A stretch of DNA of 33,872 nt. Origin: Rhizobiaceae bacterium (GTDB taxonomy: Bacteria > Pseudomonadota > Alphaproteobacteria > Rhizobiales > Rhizobiaceae). A program made the translations under genes and the position numbers. The stretch is taken from assembly GCA_905339215.1 (NCBI GenBank), contig CAJPFN010000023.1, positions 1-33,872 on the forward strand, read 5' to 3'. Below the pieces are notes generated by a model. It was not told the DNA's origin, searched no databases, and worked only from the letters and a program-made list of their open reading frames with translations. Numbering within the stretch: the stretch's first letter is position 1; each line of letters begins with the position of its first letter. Below, one piece after another: positions 33,052 through 33,872 of this stretch.

Positions 33052-33872
<821 letters not shown>

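Overview
The window is GC-rich chromosomal DNA. It looks like an alphaproteobacterium of the Rhizobiales, most likely a Mesorhizobium/Phyllobacteriaceae relative. The clues are a very long B12-dependent ribonucleotide reductase, an XdhC/MoxR/VWA/MoeA-MobA cluster, a P1-family peptidase, and M10 metalloproteases with hemolysin-type calcium-binding repeats. The genus is inferred from gene content only.

Left part (1-17131), almost all on the minus strand: a cluster of six large predicted type I-secreted RTX proteins. Three carry an intact M10 (serralysin-like) zinc site: 1-1156 (cut by the window edge), 1960-4305 and 4872-7622. Three carry other N-terminal heads: a propeller-like repeat at 8396-10864, an unrecognised head at 11684-15103, and a beta-helix-like head at 15278-17131. 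The five complete proteins end in the same cassette: one to six copies of a 99-residue (297-bp) module, then a tail of exactly 117 residues. Each protease gene is directly preceded on its strand by a small gene whose product has a conspicuous cysteine pair (7649-7981, 4376-4666, 1280-1681). This pairing is the best candidate for an undescribed functional unit. An Lrp/AsnC regulator (11144-11620, plus) lies inside the cluster, divergent from one RTX gene across an inverted repeat. No type I exporter is present in the window.

Middle part (17132-23423): a long intergenic region holds two NrdR-type boxes 31 bp apart and a hairpin-rich leader, followed by nrdJ (17866-21705, plus) with a strong terminator hairpin. 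A convergent FkbM-type methyltransferase (21977-22816, minus) has visibly lower GC than its neighbours.

Right part (23424-33872): a compact eight-gene minus-strand run goes from a flavin reductase (30221) to a DUF1330-like protein (23424). It includes MoxR ATPase, VWA/CoxE, two XdhC/CoxI-type proteins, a MoeA-MobA fusion and a secreted alpha/beta hydrolase. It looks like a molybdenum-hydroxylase maturation operon without the enzyme's structural genes. Divergent from it on the plus strand are a periplasmic-binding lipoprotein, a P1-family peptidase, a four-helix membrane protein and the 5' part of purB, which runs off the window.
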